A stretch of 64,000 bases of DNA from Gammaproteobacteria bacterium HGW-Gammaproteobacteria-1 (GTDB taxonomy: Bacteria; Pseudomonadota; Gammaproteobacteria; Thiohalomonadales; Thiohalomonadaceae), in the NCBI GenBank assembly GCA_002840095.1, contig PGZL01000008.1, positions 1 to 64,000 of the forward strand, given 5' to 3'. A program made the translations under genes and the position numbers. The notes under the pieces were generated by a model. That model did not search any database. It saw only the letters and a list, made by a program, of their open reading frames with translations, and was not told where the DNA came from. Every line of letters starts with the position of its first letter. The stretch's first letter is position 1. Positions 9,323-18,676 of the stretch are shown in pieces.

Positions 9323-10317
9323 TACAGCACCCTCTCTTCCATGCGCAATGCCGCGCCGATGGCCGGCAGGCACAGGGCCTGCAATTCATCGCTCAGGGTC
9401 TGCTCGCATTCCAGCACGGTATTGAGATCGAGCATGCGTACCGGCAGCCCCAGATTGCCGCCCAGATACCCCGCCAGGCCGGGTATGGTTTGCGTCATGG
9501 GGGCGAGGACCAGGCCACTGGCCGGCGGCAGGCCGAAATGGCTTTCGAAGTAATCGAGGGAACGCTGCACTTCCAGCACGATGGAGTCCATCAGGCGGCG
9601 CAGGCCTGCCGGCGGGCCGTCGTCGTCGGTATCGAGGGTGAATTCACCTTCTTCCTGCGCAGCCGGCAGCTCGGCGGCCAGCTGGTCGGTGCCGAACTCC
9701 AGGTTGCGGGCCAGGAACAGGCTGCCCTGACGGGTCAGGGTGAGCAGACCGCCGCGCGGCGTGAGGTGCAGCAGGGCCACGCCGTTCTGATCTTCCGGCA
9801 GCAGCGCGGCGATGTTGCGCTGGGCCAGTTCGGCGATGTCGATGACGCCGAGGTTCACGCGCGCCTGCTCCAGGAGGTCGATGTGCTCCTGTACGGTGGC
9901 TATGCGGGCCACGACCACGTACATCATCCGGTTGCGGCCGCGCTGGCCTTCGATGTCGAACACGTCGAGAACGGCGTCGTCGACGTGGAAATCGATGAGG
10001 TCCTTGATGCGCCAGCGCACCGCGGCCTTCAGCTCGGTGGGATCGACCTCGGGGGCCTCCACCAGCAGCAGGCTGGACAGGCTGGCGTCCATCAGGCTGG
10101 TGCAGTCGGCGGCGTCGAGGTGGTGTTTTCCCGCCAGGGTGGAGAGGATGCTGCTGCGTTCGGCGGCCGTGGCGGTCGGGAAAAATTCGCAAACGGAGAG
10201 ACGCGGAGGCGAGTCGGGGCCGCCCCGGTTGACGCGGGCGATGCCGATTCCTTCGCTGAGGATGCTAATCCCTGTCAGTCCGCTGACGCTCTTCTTTCTT
10301 TTTAGTCGCGAAAACAG
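9322..10317 (-). CDS. mshI: MSHA biogenesis protein MshI (PilM-like); proposed CTG start
   Basis: ORF track starts at the internal ATG 10092, but the open frame continues upstream with LFSRLKRKKSVSGLTGISILSEGIGIARVNRGGP...; GGAG lies 8 nt upstream of the CTG at 10317..10315. Confidence 0.65.
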   Translation of the reverse strand: MFSRLKRKKSVSGLTGISILSEGIGIARVNRGGPDSPPRLSVCEFFPTATAAERSSILSTLAGKHHLDAADCTSLMDASLSSLLLVEAPEVDPTELKAAVRWRIKDLIDFHVDDAVLDVFDIEGQRGRNRMMYVVVARIATVQEHIDLLEQARVNLGVIDIAELAQRNIAALLPEDQNGVALLHLTPRGGLLTLTRQGSLFLARNLEFGTDQLAAELPAAQEEGEFTLDTDDDGPPAGLRRLMDSIVLEVQRSLDYFESHFGLPPASGLVLAPMTQTIPGLAGYLGGNLGLPVRMLDLNTVLECEQTLSDELQALCLPAIGAALRMEERVL

Positions 10318-10357
10318 GGGCTTATCTCCGTGGTTGCGTGCCGCGCCGGTACGGGAG

Positions 10358-10373
10358 TGTGAACCGGCTCACA
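10358..10373 (-). promoter_or_regulatory. CRP/Vfr-type site TGTGA-N6-TCACA
   Basis: Exact TGTGAACCGGCTCACA on + strand; minus reads AAATGTGAGCCGGTTCACA; upstream of mshI. Confidence 0.5.
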
Positions 10374-10459
10374 TTTACCCCAACATTAATACAGACTCTT
10401 GCTCAGAATCAACTCTAGCATGTATTTATAACTACCTGAAAACAGGCTTGGTTTTCTCT

Positions 10460-11437
10460 CTATTTGGTCGTGCAGCAACTGTTGCGCGGTGCCGGCGTAT
10501 TGAGCGTCAGGGTCCCGGTGAGCTGGGATACCTCGGTCAGGCCGTGTCGCCGCAGGTAGGCGGCAATCCCGTCGTTGATCTTGGAGCACACCAGCGGGTC
10601 GTAGAACAGGGCGGTGCCTATGCCCACCGCCGTGGCGCCGGCGATGATGAACTCCAGCGCGTCCTCGGCGGTAGTGATGCCGCCCTGGCCGATGATGGGA
10701 ATGCCGTGGTCACGGCACACCTGGTAGACCTGGTGGGTGCGCAGCAGGGCCACCGGCTTGATGGCGGGGCCGGACAGGCCGCCCTGGTTGTTGCCCAGGA
10801 TCGGTGTGCGGCTCTCGATGTCGATGGCCATGCCCATCAGGGTGTTGATCACGGCGAAGGCGTCGGTGCCGGCCTCGATGCAGCCGCGGGCGTTGCCGGC
10901 GATGTCGGTCTGGTTGGGCGACAGCTTGGTGATCAGCGGCTTGCTGGTGGCCTTGCGCACCACCTCCACCACCCGGGCGGACATCGCCGGGTCGTTGCCG
11001 AAGGCCACGCCGCCGGCCTTCACGTTGGGGCAGGAGATGTTGATCTCGATGGCGTCGATGGGCGAGTCGTCGAAGATGCGCGCCACCTCGGCATACTCCT
11101 CCACGGTGGAGCCGGAAATGTTGGCGATGAAGCGGGTCTCCTCGAAGTCCAGCGTGGGCAGGATTTTGTCCACCACGTAGCGGGCGCCGGGATTCTGCAG
11201 GCCGATGGCGTTGAGCATGCCCTGCGGGGTTTCGTACACCCGGTGCGGCGCATTGCCCAGGCGCGGTTCCAGGGTGGTGCCTTTGAGGCACACGGCGCCC
11301 GCCTCGCGGTTGGAGTAGCCCTTGACCCGGGTGTATTCCTCGCCGAAACCGACGCAGCCGGACAGCAGCACCAGGGGTGAGGCGAAATTCATGCCGCAGA
11401 AATCCACGGCGAGGAGTTGTTTGTCTTGGGTATGCAT
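10460..11437 (-). CDS. pyrD: dihydroorotate dehydrogenase, class 1B catalytic subunit
   Basis: [49 protein letters not shown]; start [15 protein letters not shown]. Confidence 0.88.
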   Translation of the reverse strand: MHTQDKQLLAVDFCGMNFASPLVLLSGCVGFGEEYTRVKGYSNREAGAVCLKGTTLEPRLGNAPHRVYETPQGMLNAIGLQNPGARYVVDKILPTLDFEETRFIANISGSTVEEYAEVARIFDDSPIDAIEINISCPNVKAGGVAFGNDPAMSARVVEVVRKATSKPLITKLSPNQTDIAGNARGCIEAGTDAFAVINTLMGMAIDIESRTPILGNNQGGLSGPAIKPVALLRTHQVYQVCRDHGIPIIGQGGITTAEDALEFIIAGATAVGIGTALFYDPLVCSKINDGIAAYLRRHGLTEVSQLTGTLTLNTPAPRNSCCTTK

Positions 11438-11450
11438 GGCGATCAGAGAA

Positions 11451-11526
11451 AAGAGGAAAGATACAAGATACAAGGGAAAAAATGGGAGGAACAGGGGTTT
11501 TTCTTGTATCTTGTAACTTTCCTCTT
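11451..11526. repeat. Intergenic inverted repeat, GATACAAGA type (family D, copy 1)
   Basis: Arms AAGAGGAAAGATACAAGATACAAG (11451-11474) and its near-perfect reverse complement (11503-11526). Confidence 0.85.
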
Positions 11527-11538
11527 GTATCTGCTTCT

Positions 11539-12027
11539 ATGTTTCACATCGTCCTGTTCCAGCCGGAGATTCCGCCCAATACCGGCAACGTCATCCGCCT
11601 GTGCGCCAACACCGGTGCGCAGCTGCATTTGATCAGGCCCCTGGGGTTCGAACTGGACGACCGGCGCCTGCGCCGGGCCGGGCTGGATTACCACGAATAC
11701 GCCACCTTGAAGGTGCATGACAGCTACGAGGATTTTCTGCGGGAAGTGCGGCCGGCGCGGGTGTTCGCCTGCACCACCCGCGGGCGGCAGGACTACAGCG
11801 CGGTGGCGTACCGGGACGGGGATGTGCTGCTGTTCGGGGCGGAAAGCCGCGGCCTGCCGCAGGAGATCATTGATGCCCTGCCGGCGGAGCAACGCCTGCG
11901 CATCCCCATGCGGCCGGGCAATCGCAGCCTCAACCTGTCCAATGCGGCGGCGGTGATCCTGTATGAGGCGTGGCGGCAGCAGGGGTATCTAGGGGCTGGG
12001 GGGGGTAAAGAAGGGTCTAGGGTTTAG
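11539..12027 (+). CDS. trmL: tRNA (cytidine(34)-2'-O)-methyltransferase TrmL (SPOUT)
   Basis: [54 protein letters not shown]. Confidence 0.93.
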   Translation: MFHIVLFQPEIPPNTGNVIRLCANTGAQLHLIRPLGFELDDRRLRRAGLDYHEYATLKVHDSYEDFLREVRPARVFACTTRGRQDYSAVAYRDGDVLLFGAESRGLPQEIIDALPAEQRLRIPMRPGNRSLNLSNAAAVILYEAWRQQGYLGAGGGKEGSRV

Positions 12028-12131
12028 GGTTTAGGGGCTAGGGAAGGAGTGCGCTGCGCGCACACTGTGTTGAAACAGACACGAGCATAGCGAGTACATT
12101 CCCTAGCCCCTAGCCCCTAGCCCCTAGCCCC
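12017..12131. repeat. CTAGGG/CCCTAG inverted tandem repeat (family E)
   Basis: ctagggtttagggtttaggggctaggg ... tccctagcccctagcccctagcccctagccccg between convergent trmL and gpsA. Confidence 0.85.
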
Positions 12132-13135
12132 GCATCCCTTTCTTCCTTCTGTTCCCGCGCCAGCAGGGCCTCGACGGCGGCGGGCACCGGCAGCTGCTGG
12201 TGCAGCACGCGCCAGACCTGTTCGGTGATGGGCATGTCGACGCCGTGCTCGCTGGCCAGGGCCCAGACCTCGGCGGCGGTCTGCACGCCCTCCACCACCT
12301 GGCGGATGTCCTGCCGTGCCTGTTCCAGGGCGGTGCCGCGGCCGAGGGCCAGGCCGAGGCGGCGGTTGCGTGACTGGTCGTCGGTGCAGGTGAGTACCAG
12401 ATCGCCCAGGCCGGCCAGGCCCATAAAGGTTTCCGGCTGTCCGCCCAGGGCGACGCCCAGGCGCATCATCTCGGCCAGGCCGCGGGTGATGAGGGCGGCG
12501 CGGGTGTTGGCGCCCATACCCATGCCGTCGGCGATGCCGGCGGCGATGGCCAGTACGTTCTTGATCGCGCCGCCCAGTTCGACGCCGGTGACGTCATCGC
12601 TGGTATAGGCGCGGAAGGTGGTGTCGTGCAGCCGACCGGCGAAGAAACGGGCCACGGCGGCGTCGCGTGAGGCGACGGTGACCGCGGTGGGCAGCCCGGC
12701 GGCCACTTCGCGGGCGAAGGTCGGGCCGGAGATGACCGCGGGGGCGAGTTCCTGACCCAGCTCCTCCGCCGCCACCTGGTGCAGTAGCTTGCGGCTGCCC
12801 TGCTCCAGGCCCTTGGTGGCCCACGCCAGGCGTGTGGTCTGCGTCATATAGGGCGCGATGGCCTGGAGGGTGGCGCGGAAACTGTGGCTGGGCACCGCCA
12901 GCAGCACGTCGTCGGCGGCGGCCAGCGCCTGCTCCAGGTCGGCGGTGGCGCCGAGCGCAGCGGGAAAGGTGATGTCCGGCAGGTAGCGCGGGTTGCAGCG
13001 CCCGGCGTTCATCGCCGCGGCCTGTTCCCCGTCGCGCGCCCACAGCAGCGTGGGCGTGCCGTTGCGCGCCAGCAGGATCGCCAGCGCCGTACCCCAGGAA
13101 CCGGCACCGAGAACGGCGATGGTCGGCGCGGTCAT
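12110..13135 (-). CDS. gpsA: glycerol-3-phosphate dehydrogenase [NAD(P)+]
   Basis: IAVLGAGSWGTALAILLARNG; GLAGLGDLVLTCTDDQSRNRRLG. Confidence 0.95.
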   Translation of the reverse strand: MTAPTIAVLGAGSWGTALAILLARNGTPTLLWARDGEQAAAMNAGRCNPRYLPDITFPAALGATADLEQALAAADDVLLAVPSHSFRATLQAIAPYMTQTTRLAWATKGLEQGSRKLLHQVAAEELGQELAPAVISGPTFAREVAAGLPTAVTVASRDAAVARFFAGRLHDTTFRAYTSDDVTGVELGGAIKNVLAIAAGIADGMGMGANTRAALITRGLAEMMRLGVALGGQPETFMGLAGLGDLVLTCTDDQSRNRRLGLALGRGTALEQARQDIRQVVEGVQTAAEVWALASEHGVDMPITEQVWRVLHQQLPVPAAVEALLAREQKEERDAGLGARG

Positions 13136-13623
13136 CAGTGTACCGGCGCTTCCTGCTCGGCGGGGGCCTGCTGCCGTTCCAGGTGCTGGGCGTACAGGGC
13201 ATCGAAATTGATGGGCGCCAGCATCAGCTGCGGGAAGCTGCCCTTGCTGACCAGGTTGCCGATGGCCTCGCGGGCGTAGGGGAACAGGACGTTGGGGCAG
13301 TAGCTGCCCAGCATGCCGCCCAGGGTGGCCTCGTCGAAGCCGGCGATGGTGAAGATGCCGGCCTGCTGCACTTCCACCAGGTAGGCCGTCTTGTCGCCGA
13401 CCTTGCAGGTGACGGTGAGCGTCAGCACCACTTCGTAGACGTCGTCGGCCAGGCGGGTGCCGCCGGAGTTGAGTTCCACGTTGACCTCGGGCTGCCACTG
13501 CACGGCGAAGACCGCGGGCGAACTGGGAGTCTCGAACGAGACATCCTTGAGGTACACGCGCTGGATGGCGAACTGCGGCTGGGCCTCGGCGCTCGGGGCG
13601 GTGGTGCTGTCTTTCTCGGACAT
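13135..13623 (-). CDS. secB: protein-export chaperone SecB
   Basis: [16 protein letters not shown]..., [31 protein letters not shown]. Confidence 0.95.
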   Translation of the reverse strand: MSEKDSTTAPSAEAQPQFAIQRVYLKDVSFETPSSPAVFAVQWQPEVNVELNSGGTRLADDVYEVVLTLTVTCKVGDKTAYLVEVQQAGIFTIAGFDEATLGGMLGSYCPNVLFPYAREAIGNLVSKGSFPQLMLAPINFDALYAQHLERQQAPAEQEAPVH

Positions 13624-13675
13624 GGTCGGGCCTTGAAGTGTTGGTGTGGATCGGATGGATTAGGTGCCGCGGTAC

Positions 13676-14107
13676 TTAAAGATGCTGCCGGGTCCAGGCC
13701 AGCAGGTTCTGCAAATCCAGCGCCCCGGCCACGCGCGCGGCCTCCCGGCCGTCCTTGAACAGGATCAGGGTGGGGATGCTGCGGATGCCGTAGCGGGCGG
13801 CGAGCGCCTGCTGTTCCTCGGTATTGACCTTGACCAGGCGCACCTGCGGCTCCAGCTCGGCGGCGGCGCGCTCGAACACCGGCGCCATCATCTTGCACGG
13901 GCCGCACCAGCTGGCCCAGAAGTCCACCAGCAGCGGAATGTCGCTGCGGCTGAGGTGCTGGGCAAAGTTCGCTTCGCGCAAGGCCAGGGGGTGGGCGGTG
14001 AACAGCGGCTTTTTGCAGCGGCCGCAGTTGCCGGCGCCGAGCTTCTCCCGCGGGACGCGGTTTACGCTATCGCAGTGAGGACAGACGATGTGCAGACCGT
14101 CGCTCAT
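13676..14107 (-). CDS. trxC: thioredoxin 2 (TrxC)
   Basis: N-terminal zinc ribbon CPHCDSVN...CGRCKKPL and WCGPCK. Confidence 0.93.
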   Translation of the reverse strand: MSDGLHIVCPHCDSVNRVPREKLGAGNCGRCKKPLFTAHPLALREANFAQHLSRSDIPLLVDFWASWCGPCKMMAPVFERAAAELEPQVRLVKVNTEEQQALAARYGIRSIPTLILFKDGREAARVAGALDLQNLLAWTRQHL

Positions 14108-14116
14108 GCGGCCCCC

Positions 14117-14371
14117 CTATTTCAGCAGGGCGTCCAGTTCGCCGCCGGCATCGAGGGCATGCATGTCGTCGCAGCCGCCGATATGGCGATCATCGATGAA
14201 AATCTGCGGCACGCTGGTGCAGCCCTGGGCGCGCCGTTCCATCTCGGGGCGCAGCTCCGGCTTCAGATCGACGCGGTATTCGGTGTACGCCACGCCCTTG
14301 CGTTCCAGCAGGTTGCGGGCACGGACGCAGTAGGGGCAGCTGCCGGTGGAATAGATTTCGACCTTAGGCAT
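14117..14371 (-). CDS. grxC: glutaredoxin 3
   Basis: VEIYSTGSCPYCVRARNLLERKGVAYTEYRVD; TSVPQIFIDDRHIGGCDD. Confidence 0.93.
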   Translation of the reverse strand: MPKVEIYSTGSCPYCVRARNLLERKGVAYTEYRVDLKPELRPEMERRAQGCTSVPQIFIDDRHIGGCDDMHALDAGGELDALLK

Positions 14372-14380
14372 GGAAAACCC

Positions 14381-14824
14381 TCATTTTTTCTTGCGCTTGC
14401 CGCCCTTGCTGACGGGGAGGCTGGCGCTTTCCCAGGCGAGTATGCCGCCGCGCAGGTTGTAGACCCTCTCGAAACCCTGCTTGCGCAGCATGGCGCAGGC
14501 GCGGGCCGAGCGGTGGCCACTGCGGCAGCCGACCACCACCGGGCGGGCCTTGTAGGACTCCAGCTCGTTCATGCGGCCGGCGAACTTGCCCAGCGGGATG
14601 TGGATGGAGTCCTGCACGTGGCCGGTGGCGTATTCGCTGTCTTCGCGCACGTCCACCAGCACGGCGTCCTCATGGTTGATGAGCAGCACCGCTTCCAGCG
14701 GCGGCACTTCCGTATAGCCGCGCAGGCGCGCACCGAAGGCCGTGTAGGCCAGCATGCCGAGGGTCACGAACAGGGCCAGGAACAGGTCCCAGTGATTGAT
14801 GAAGAATTCGCCGAATTGCTGCAT
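14381..14824 (-). CDS. rhodanese-like domain membrane protein (YibN-like)
   Basis: VLVDVREDSEYATGHVQDSIHIPLGKF; CRSGHRSARA active-site loop; N-terminal TM. Confidence 0.88.
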   Translation of the reverse strand: MQQFGEFFINHWDLFLALFVTLGMLAYTAFGARLRGYTEVPPLEAVLLINHEDAVLVDVREDSEYATGHVQDSIHIPLGKFAGRMNELESYKARPVVVGCRSGHRSARACAMLRKQGFERVYNLRGGILAWESASLPVSKGGKRKKK

Positions 14825-14890
14825 GGGTCAGTGTGGGTCGCCGGAGTGAGGTGAAACCGGCGGCAGGCGCCGCCGGCCGGAGAAGGGCGG

Positions 14891-15112
14891 TCAGGCGCAG
14901 GCGGTGCCGCCGCTGGGGACGCCCAGCTTCTTCAGGATGGTGTCCAGCGGACAGAACTTGGTGAAGCCGCTCTGGAACAGGTTCAGGCCGACGAAGCCGG
15001 TGAACCAGAGCCAGTTGACGTTGTGAAACAGGGGGCTCGCTTCCACGCCCAGGCTCAGGCTGAGCAGAACGAAGAAACCGGCCACGATGCGCACGATACG
15101 TTCGACAGTCAT
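14891..15112 (-). CDS. YgaP-like transmembrane protein (DUF2892)
   Basis: [22 protein letters not shown]...[22 protein letters not shown]. Confidence 0.8.
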   Translation of the reverse strand: MTVERIVRIVAGFFVLLSLSLGVEASPLFHNVNWLWFTGFVGLNLFQSGFTKFCPLDTILKKLGVPSGGTACA

Positions 15113-15187
15113 GTAATTAACCTCAGTTGATACTTGATGGAAACGGTTTTAGATGGGGACCGGGGCGGCGCCGCGCAAGCGGCAGGC

Positions 15188-15511
15188 CTAGCCCATGGTG
15201 CAGAAAACGTCGCGCATCATCCGGATCAGGGCCAGGGTCCGGCCGTCCTCCACCCGGTAGAAAACCCGGTTGGCGTCCTTGCGCGCCGACAGGATACCCT
15301 TGTCGCGCAGGATGGCAAGGTGCTGGGAGATATTGCTCTGGGAGGTGCCGACCCGCTCGACGATGTCCTGCACGCTGACCTCCTGGTCGCCCAGGGTACA
15401 GAGGATCTTGAGGCGCAGGGGGTGGGACATGGCCTTGAGGGAACGGGAGGCGCGATCGATGTCCTCGTCACGGGTAATGAGGCCGTTGCTGTCCGATTCG
15501 GTTGCTGACAT
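15188..15511 (-). CDS. ArsR/SmtB-family regulator, BigR/SqrR-like
   Basis: wHTH HPLRLKILCTLGDQEVSVQDIVERVGTSQSNISQHLAILRDKGILSARKDANRVFYRV; two Cys (LKILC..., RDVFC); GGGGGAG SD before MSATESDSN. Confidence 0.85.
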   Translation of the reverse strand: MSATESDSNGLITRDEDIDRASRSLKAMSHPLRLKILCTLGDQEVSVQDIVERVGTSQSNISQHLAILRDKGILSARKDANRVFYRVEDGRTLALIRMMRDVFCTMG

Positions 15512-15609
15512 CTCTCCCCCGCCCGGCATCGCACACATGTTGTGTTGCGTCATGATTTTACTGTTTTTCTCCGCCGATGATGCTGCCTTTGCACAGCAAA
15601 ACAATATAC

Positions 15610-15639
15610 AATAAAGGCTCATTTGAGAAGAGCTTTATT
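15610..15639. promoter_or_regulatory. Candidate ArsR-family operator (inverted repeat AATAAAGGCTC-N9-GAGCTTTATT)
   Basis: Imperfect palindrome in the arsR/gpmI divergent region. Confidence 0.35.
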
Positions 15640-15783
15640 CTAATACTTTGATGCAGTTATTCAGGTCCTGCCAGCGTCGGAGCCGTTACCCCCGGGGTGA
15701 TGGCGGCGGCTATGGCGGCATTGCATACCTGCCGTTAGACTTCGTCTAATCTCTACCTTCCACCAGAATCCGACACTCTGAAC

Positions 15784-17352
15784 ATGCCAGCGAACAGCAC
15801 ACCCCGTCCGCTTCTACTCATCGTGCTCGACGGTTGGGGATACTCGGAAAACCCCGAGCACAATGCCGTGCTCAGCGCTCGCACGCCCGTGTGGGATCGC
15901 CTCTGGAGTGAGTGCCCGCACACCTTTATCCGCACTTCCGGCGCCGAGGTCGGCCTGCCCGCCGGCCAGATGGGCAACTCCGAGGTGGGACACCTCAATC
16001 TTGGCGCCGGCCGCGTGGTGTACCAGGAATTCACCCGCGTCAGCCGCGCCATCAAGACCGGCTCGTTCTATACCAACCAGACCCTGACCGACGCGGTGGA
16101 CCTGGCGGTGAACAACGGCAAGGCGGTGCATATTCTCGGTCTCCTGTCCCCCGGCGGGGTGCACAGTCACGAGGAGCACATCCACGCCATGGTCGAGCTG
16201 GCGATCCAGCGCGGCGCCAAAAACGTGTACGTGCACGCCTTCCTCGACGGCCGCGATACTCCACCCAAGAGCGCGACGGAGTCGCTGCGCCTGATGCAGG
16301 AGAAAATCGACCAGCTGGGCGGCGGCCGTATCGCCTCCATCATCGGCCGCTACTACGCCATGGACCGCGATCACCGCTGGCCGCGCATCCAGGCCGCCTA
16401 CGACCTGATCACCGGCTGCGCCGCCGAGTTCCAGGCGCCGGACGCCCTCAGCGCGCTGGAGATGGCCTATGCCCGCGGCGAAACCGACGAATTCGTCAAG
16501 GGCACCTGGGTCGTTCCCGCCGGCGGGAAGCCGGTGACCTTCGAGGACGGCGACGTGCTGATCTCCATGAACTACCGTTCCGATCGCGCGCGCCAGATCA
16601 CCCGTCCCTTCATCGAGCCCGGCTTCGACTGTTTCGAGCGCCGCTGCAAGCCGCGCCTGGGCATGTTCGTCAGCCTCACCGAATACAGCGCCGACTTCGA
16701 TATCCCGGTGGCCTTTCCGCCGGACCGCATGCGCAACGTCTTCGGCGAATACATCTCCCGCCTCGGCCTGCACCAGCTGCGCATCGCGGAAACGGAGAAG
16801 TACGCCCACGTCACCTTCTTCTTCAACGGCGGGCGCGAGGAGCCGTTCGAGTTCGAGGATCGCATCCTGATCCCCTCGCCCAACGTCGCCACTTACGATG
16901 AAAAGCCCGAAATGAGCGCGCCGCAGGTGACTGACCACCTGGTCGAGGCCATCCACAGCGGCAAGTACGACGTGATCATCTGCAATTACGCCAACCCGGA
17001 CATGGTCGGCCACACCGGCAACTTCGACGCCACGGTCAAGGCCATGGAGGCCCTGGACCTCTGCCTCGGCCGGCTGGTCGAGGCGGTGGGCCAGGCCGGC
17101 GGCGAAATGCTGATTACCGCCGACCACGGCAACGCCGAGCAGATGGTGGGCGAGGACACCGGCCAGCCCCACACCGCCCACACCTCCAACCCGGTGCCGC
17201 TGGTGTATTTCGGCCCGCGCCAGCTCAACCTGGCCCCCGGCATCCTGTCGGACATCGCCCCCACCATGCTGGGCCTGATGGAGCTGGACGTGCCGCGGGA
17301 AATGACCGGCCACAACCTTGCCGCCGCCCCCGTCGCGGAGGAAGAGGCGTAG
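15784..17352 (+). CDS. gpmI: 2,3-bisphosphoglycerate-independent phosphoglycerate mutase
   Basis: [48 protein letters not shown]. Confidence 0.97.
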   Translation: MPANSTPRPLLLIVLDGWGYSENPEHNAVLSARTPVWDRLWSECPHTFIRTSGAEVGLPAGQMGNSEVGHLNLGAGRVVYQEFTRVSRAIKTGSFYTNQTLTDAVDLAVNNGKAVHILGLLSPGGVHSHEEHIHAMVELAIQRGAKNVYVHAFLDGRDTPPKSATESLRLMQEKIDQLGGGRIASIIGRYYAMDRDHRWPRIQAAYDLITGCAAEFQAPDALSALEMAYARGETDEFVKGTWVVPAGGKPVTFEDGDVLISMNYRSDRARQITRPFIEPGFDCFERRCKPRLGMFVSLTEYSADFDIPVAFPPDRMRNVFGEYISRLGLHQLRIAETEKYAHVTFFFNGGREEPFEFEDRILIPSPNVATYDEKPEMSAPQVTDHLVEAIHSGKYDVIICNYANPDMVGHTGNFDATVKAMEALDLCLGRLVEAVGQAGGEMLITADHGNAEQMVGEDTGQPHTAHTSNPVPLVYFGPRQLNLAPGILSDIAPTMLGLMELDVPREMTGHNLAAAPVAEEEA

Positions 17353-17359
17353 CCAGGAC

Positions 17360-18547
17360 GTGATCCGGCGCAAGGGAACGGTCGCCGGCCTCGCTGCCCT
17401 GTGCCTGCTGCTGCCGGCCCTGGCCACGGCGGCCGGTACCATACAGCGCGATGCCCCGGTCGAGCGCAGCATCAAGCGCCAGGCCAAGGAGGCGGAGCTG
17501 CTGCAGCTGCGCGAGCGCATCGCCAATTTGCGCGGCGAGCTCAACAAGGTTCGCACCCGCTACGACGGCCTGCGCGAGGAGCTGCGCGGCGTGGAGCAGG
17601 CGGTCAGCCGCATCAGCGACGAGCTGCGCGGCCTGGACGACCGCCTGGCCGAGCAGTCGCGCCGCCTGGGCGCGCTGCAAAAGCGCCGGCAGGACCTGGA
17701 AGGCTCCATTGCCCAGCAAAGGCGCTACCTGGAGCAACAGATCCGCGCCGCCTATGCCATGGGTCGGCAGGAATACCTCAAGATCCTCCTCAACCAGGAG
17801 GACCCGGCCACCCTGGGCCGCGCCCTTACCTATTACGACTACCTCAACCGCGCCCGCTCCGAGCGCATCACCGCCCTGCTGGACACCGTGCGCCAGCTGG
17901 AGGGGGTGCGGCGCGACATCGAGGCGGAAACAACCCGGCTGGGCCAGCTGCGCGAACAGCAGCGCCTGCGCAAGGTGGAACTGGAGAGAAACCAGGAAGC
18001 CCGCGGCGAGCTGCTGGCGCAGATGGAACAGGAACTGAACAGCAAGGATCGGCGTCTCAAGGGATTGCTGAACGACGAAAAGGAACTGGAGTCCCTGATC
18101 CTGGCCCTGGCCCAGGCGCTGGAGGACATTCCCGCCGAACCGGGCAACCACCGCCCCTTCGCCCAGATGCGCGGCAAGCTGCCCTGGCCGGCGCGCGGCC
18201 GCATCGTGGAGCGCTTCGGCAGCACCCGCCTGGGCAGCCTGCAATGGCAGGGCGTGGTCATCGGCGCCAAAGAGGGGCTGCCGGTGCGCGCCGTGTCCCA
18301 CGGCCGCGTCGCCTTCGCCGACTGGATGCGGGGTTACGGCTATTTGCTGATCATCGATCACGGCGGCGGCTACATGAGTCTCTACGGCCACAACCAGAGC
18401 CTGCACAAGGATGTGGGTGACTGGGTGTCGGCCGGCGACACCATCGCCACCATCGGTTCCAGCGGCGGCAACGATCGCAGCGGGCTGTATTTCGAGATAC
18501 GGCGTGACGGCAAACCGCAGAACCCCTCCCGCTGGTGCCGCGGCTAG
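17360..18547 (+). CDS. envC: murein hydrolase activator EnvC
   Basis: Signal peptide, long coiled coil, C-terminal LytM/M23 (GSTRLGSLQWQGVVIGAKEGLPVRAVSHGRVAFADWMRGYGYLLIIDHGGGYMSLYGHN); GTG start proposed. Confidence 0.9.
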   Translation: MIRRKGTVAGLAALCLLLPALATAAGTIQRDAPVERSIKRQAKEAELLQLRERIANLRGELNKVRTRYDGLREELRGVEQAVSRISDELRGLDDRLAEQSRRLGALQKRRQDLEGSIAQQRRYLEQQIRAAYAMGRQEYLKILLNQEDPATLGRALTYYDYLNRARSERITALLDTVRQLEGVRRDIEAETTRLGQLREQQRLRKVELERNQEARGELLAQMEQELNSKDRRLKGLLNDEKELESLILALAQALEDIPAEPGNHRPFAQMRGKLPWPARGRIVERFGSTRLGSLQWQGVVIGAKEGLPVRAVSHGRVAFADWMRGYGYLLIIDHGGGYMSLYGHNQSLHKDVGDWVSAGDTIATIGSSGGNDRSGLYFEIRRDGKPQNPSRWCRG

Positions 18548-18676
18548 GCGGAACCCGCGGGTTGTGACCGGGACCGCCGCGTAAAAGTCGGCGTTCTGGG
18601 GTAATATCGACCGGACATGCGCCACGGGACCGGATTCCCGGCGCAATTTCAAACAGGGGCAACCCGGAGTTACTGC

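Noticed and set aside
12017-12131. CTAGGG/TTTAGGG tract as a telomere-like replicon end
   Set aside because: It is flanked by continuous core genes in conserved order, so it is an internal repeat.
15735-15752. TTAGAC-TTC-GTCTAA mini-palindrome upstream of gpmI as an operator
   Set aside because: Only 6-nt arms; could be chance or part of a -10 region; not enough support.
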